64,000 bases of DNA. It comes from Przewalskia tangutica (taxonomy: Eukaryota; Streptophyta; Magnoliopsida; Solanales; Solanaceae). A program made the position numbers and the translations under genes. Every line of letters begins with the position of its first letter. The stretch's first letter is position 1. The notes beneath the pieces are model-generated. The model searched no databases, was not told where the DNA came from, and saw only the letters and a program-made list of their open reading frames with translations. Positions 62,501-64,000 of the stretch are shown piece by piece. Where the stretch lies: the NCBI GenBank assembly GCA_029844215.1, contig CM056733.1:49923142-49987141 (forward strand), read 5' to 3'.

Positions 62501-62663
62501 CTAAGTTTTTATTTATACATATGCCGAAAGACAACTTTTCTTCAAATAAACATGTGTCTCCTTTACATTGTTTCATGTTGTGTTTTATATTCCGCTGATT
62601 ACTCTGATGTTGTATCACTAGGGTGCCCGGTAAGGCACTACCACGCCCGGTTCGGTCGTGACA
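59554..62663 (+). repeat. 5' LTR of right-hand gypsy derivative (3,110 bp)
   Basis: Starts TGTTATACCCCGTATCTC and ends GGTTCGGTCGTGACA, directly before a primer-binding site, so it is the 5' LTR of a plus-strand element. GTACT at 59549-59553 would be one side of the target duplication; the other end lies outside the window. Related to the LTRs of 2826-11555. Confidence 0.87.
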
Positions 62664-62858
62664 AAAGTGGTATCGAGCGATTAATCCTCGGAAAGTGTCT
62701 ACAAACCGTATCTAGTAAGTTCGATTATCGGTGTTGTGCACCACACCAATAATCGTGAGGCTATAGGATATTTAGGATTGGTTTCCATTCTTCTCACTGA
62801 GATCGTGCTTAGAGTCAGATTATAAGTTGGACCTCTAACGTATTTCTTCCCTACCGCT

Positions 62859-63620
62859 ATGCCTCCGCGTAGGCAACCCGCCCAGAAGGGCAAGGCGAGC
62901 CGCGAGGCTGAGTAGAGCACGGAGGGTTACTAGGGCACAGGCCCAATCATCACCTGGGGCGGTGCTTCATTCGGGGAGTTCTGCGACGTCGCCAAATTTC
63001 AACAGAGTTTAGCACAGCGATTCCTACTACGGCCATGATAGTTGAACCTTCGCCCACGACCAAGAGCGAAAGTATAGATTGCAAAGAGACGACTGCATTA
63101 GCTAAGGATGTAGCTACCAGAGAGTATATGATGTACCGATATATCACGGGTCTTGATGACTATCTAAAGAAAGGTTGTGCAAGAGTAGCTTTTCAGTCAG
63201 GCATGGATATTGCCCGCGTACAGGCTTATGCGCAGCACGCAGAGGAACGTATAGATCGACGGATTAACCAAGATCAGCAGAAGAGGGCCAGAATAACAGG
63301 GTCCTTTGGTAACTTTCGAGGCGAACCGTCTCAGCAGCAGATTAGATATGCGCCTCCGCCAGTGCAAAATGGTCCTCCACCGGTTCGGGGCGTTCGGTAT
63401 CGCAGGAGTTGGTCGAGCTCGTGGCTTCGATTCACAGATACACGCTTCCGGCCAGCGGATTCATGGTTCGGAGAGGAAGGGTGTTAGCAGAGAGGCCACC
63501 CCACCGGTGTGGCGCCGCTGTGGTAGATGTCATGGTGGGAGTGTCGGCTTCTTCGTTATGTTATGCGGCCAGCAGGCCATTTTGCGAGAAATTGTCCGAC
63601 TGCAGTGGCGCGCGGATGTA
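62859..63620 (+). pseudogene. Gypsy gag remnant
   Basis: Start codon at 62859 (MPPRRQPAQKGKASR), stop at 62913-62915 after 18 residues. An open frame at 63035-63487 contains a conserved gag C-terminal section (FQSGMDIARVQAYAQ, AEERIDRRINQDQQKRAR). Further on, around 63565-63605, a CCHC zinc knuckle is recognisable (its GHFARNC part) but is separated from its first cysteines by a frameshift. The N-terminal half of gag is mostly missing. Non-functional. Confidence 0.8.
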
Positions 63621-64000
63621 GAGACTCACGCCGGGATCGGTGGCTAATTCATCATCTTCCTAGCTATGCGCCCAACAGTGGATTGATTAGAACGACAAAG
63701 TGAAGCGGTAGATGCAGTATATCCTTAACCTCTGAGATTTGTATGTGTGATAAGATGAGTATACCTTAAGTGTTATGTTCAGATAGCTTTGTGTTAGTTG
63801 TGATTAGAAATCATGGTTAGTTAACCAGGTAAGATTGGGGATAAGGTAAGTGTGAGCCTTAGAGTTTTATACGTAGAGACCTTAGAGGCAAGGCCATCTC
63901 GAGTAAGAGATTTATATATTTATATTTTTATGTTTGACCCTTATCGGAGTGCATAGTACACGTGAGATTGTTCCGGATCGGGGAACAAGAGTTTGGCACG

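Larger units (their letters stand above)
59554..64000 (+). mobile_element. Gypsy derivative with partial gag, cut by window edge
   Basis: After the LTR: PBS TGGTATCGAGC at 62668-62678, a leader, a broken gag (62859-63620), then directly the same 3' non-coding region as in the LARD-like element (about 63735-64000 matches, inverted, about 7140-7400). No pol fits between, so it is a gag-only non-autonomous element in which even gag is now broken. Confidence 0.85.

Overview
This is a plant nuclear window, very probably from a Solanaceae species. It holds one recognisable host gene, DDB1 (UV-damaged DNA-binding protein 1, the gene of tomato high-pigment-1), on the minus strand. DDB1 is split into 19 GT-AG exons over 24.4 kb (46716 down to 22307) and translates without interruption to 1,095 residues that, from memory, nearly match the tomato protein. 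Nearly all remaining sequence is transposable elements. I found no rRNA, tRNA or CRISPR and nothing prokaryotic.

Left flank (1-19990): a nested stack of retroelements. The innermost layer is an 8.7-kb Ty3/gypsy derivative (2826-11555) with two 3.8-kb LTRs, only 1.1 kb between them and a TAAAT target duplication. It sits in the leader of a second minus-strand gypsy element: gag-pol remains at 1-2728, 5' LTR at 11670-14277. That element appears to sit in a plus-strand gypsy LTR (14278-14804), which interrupts an L1-type LINE (14805-16418). The LINE lies in a minus-strand LTR (16419-17727), which abuts a deleted Ty1/copia element (17728-19990).

Middle (19991-47394): 2.3 kb without a recognised gene, then DDB1 and its promoter. 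DDB1 introns carry a complete but decayed short-LTR copia element with a GAACA duplication (35260-40190), an RTE-type LINE, SINE pieces, two LINE 3' fragments, four Stowaway-like MITEs and an LTR fragment split by one of those MITEs. All four polymerase-bearing insertions are antisense to DDB1. The promoter side shows a TATA box, a telo-box and an ACGT-core palindrome.

Right flank (47395-64000): a plus-strand gypsy LTR is split by an Athila-type element (49027-54907, TSD TCTAT) that keeps an intact 407-codon gag but has lost RT, RNase H, integrase and most of one LTR. Beyond it are a truncated minus-strand gypsy leader and LTR (57138-59553) and a plus-strand gypsy derivative (59554 to the edge) with a 3.1-kb LTR, a broken gag and no pol. 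That derivative looks like a less-deleted relative of the left-hand LARD-like element.

I did not find a convincing new biological system. The points most worth a second look are the deletion series linking the two non-autonomous gypsy elements, the concentration of CAG/CTG differences between two otherwise near-identical LTRs (possible assembly artefact), and the antisense bias of insertions inside DDB1.
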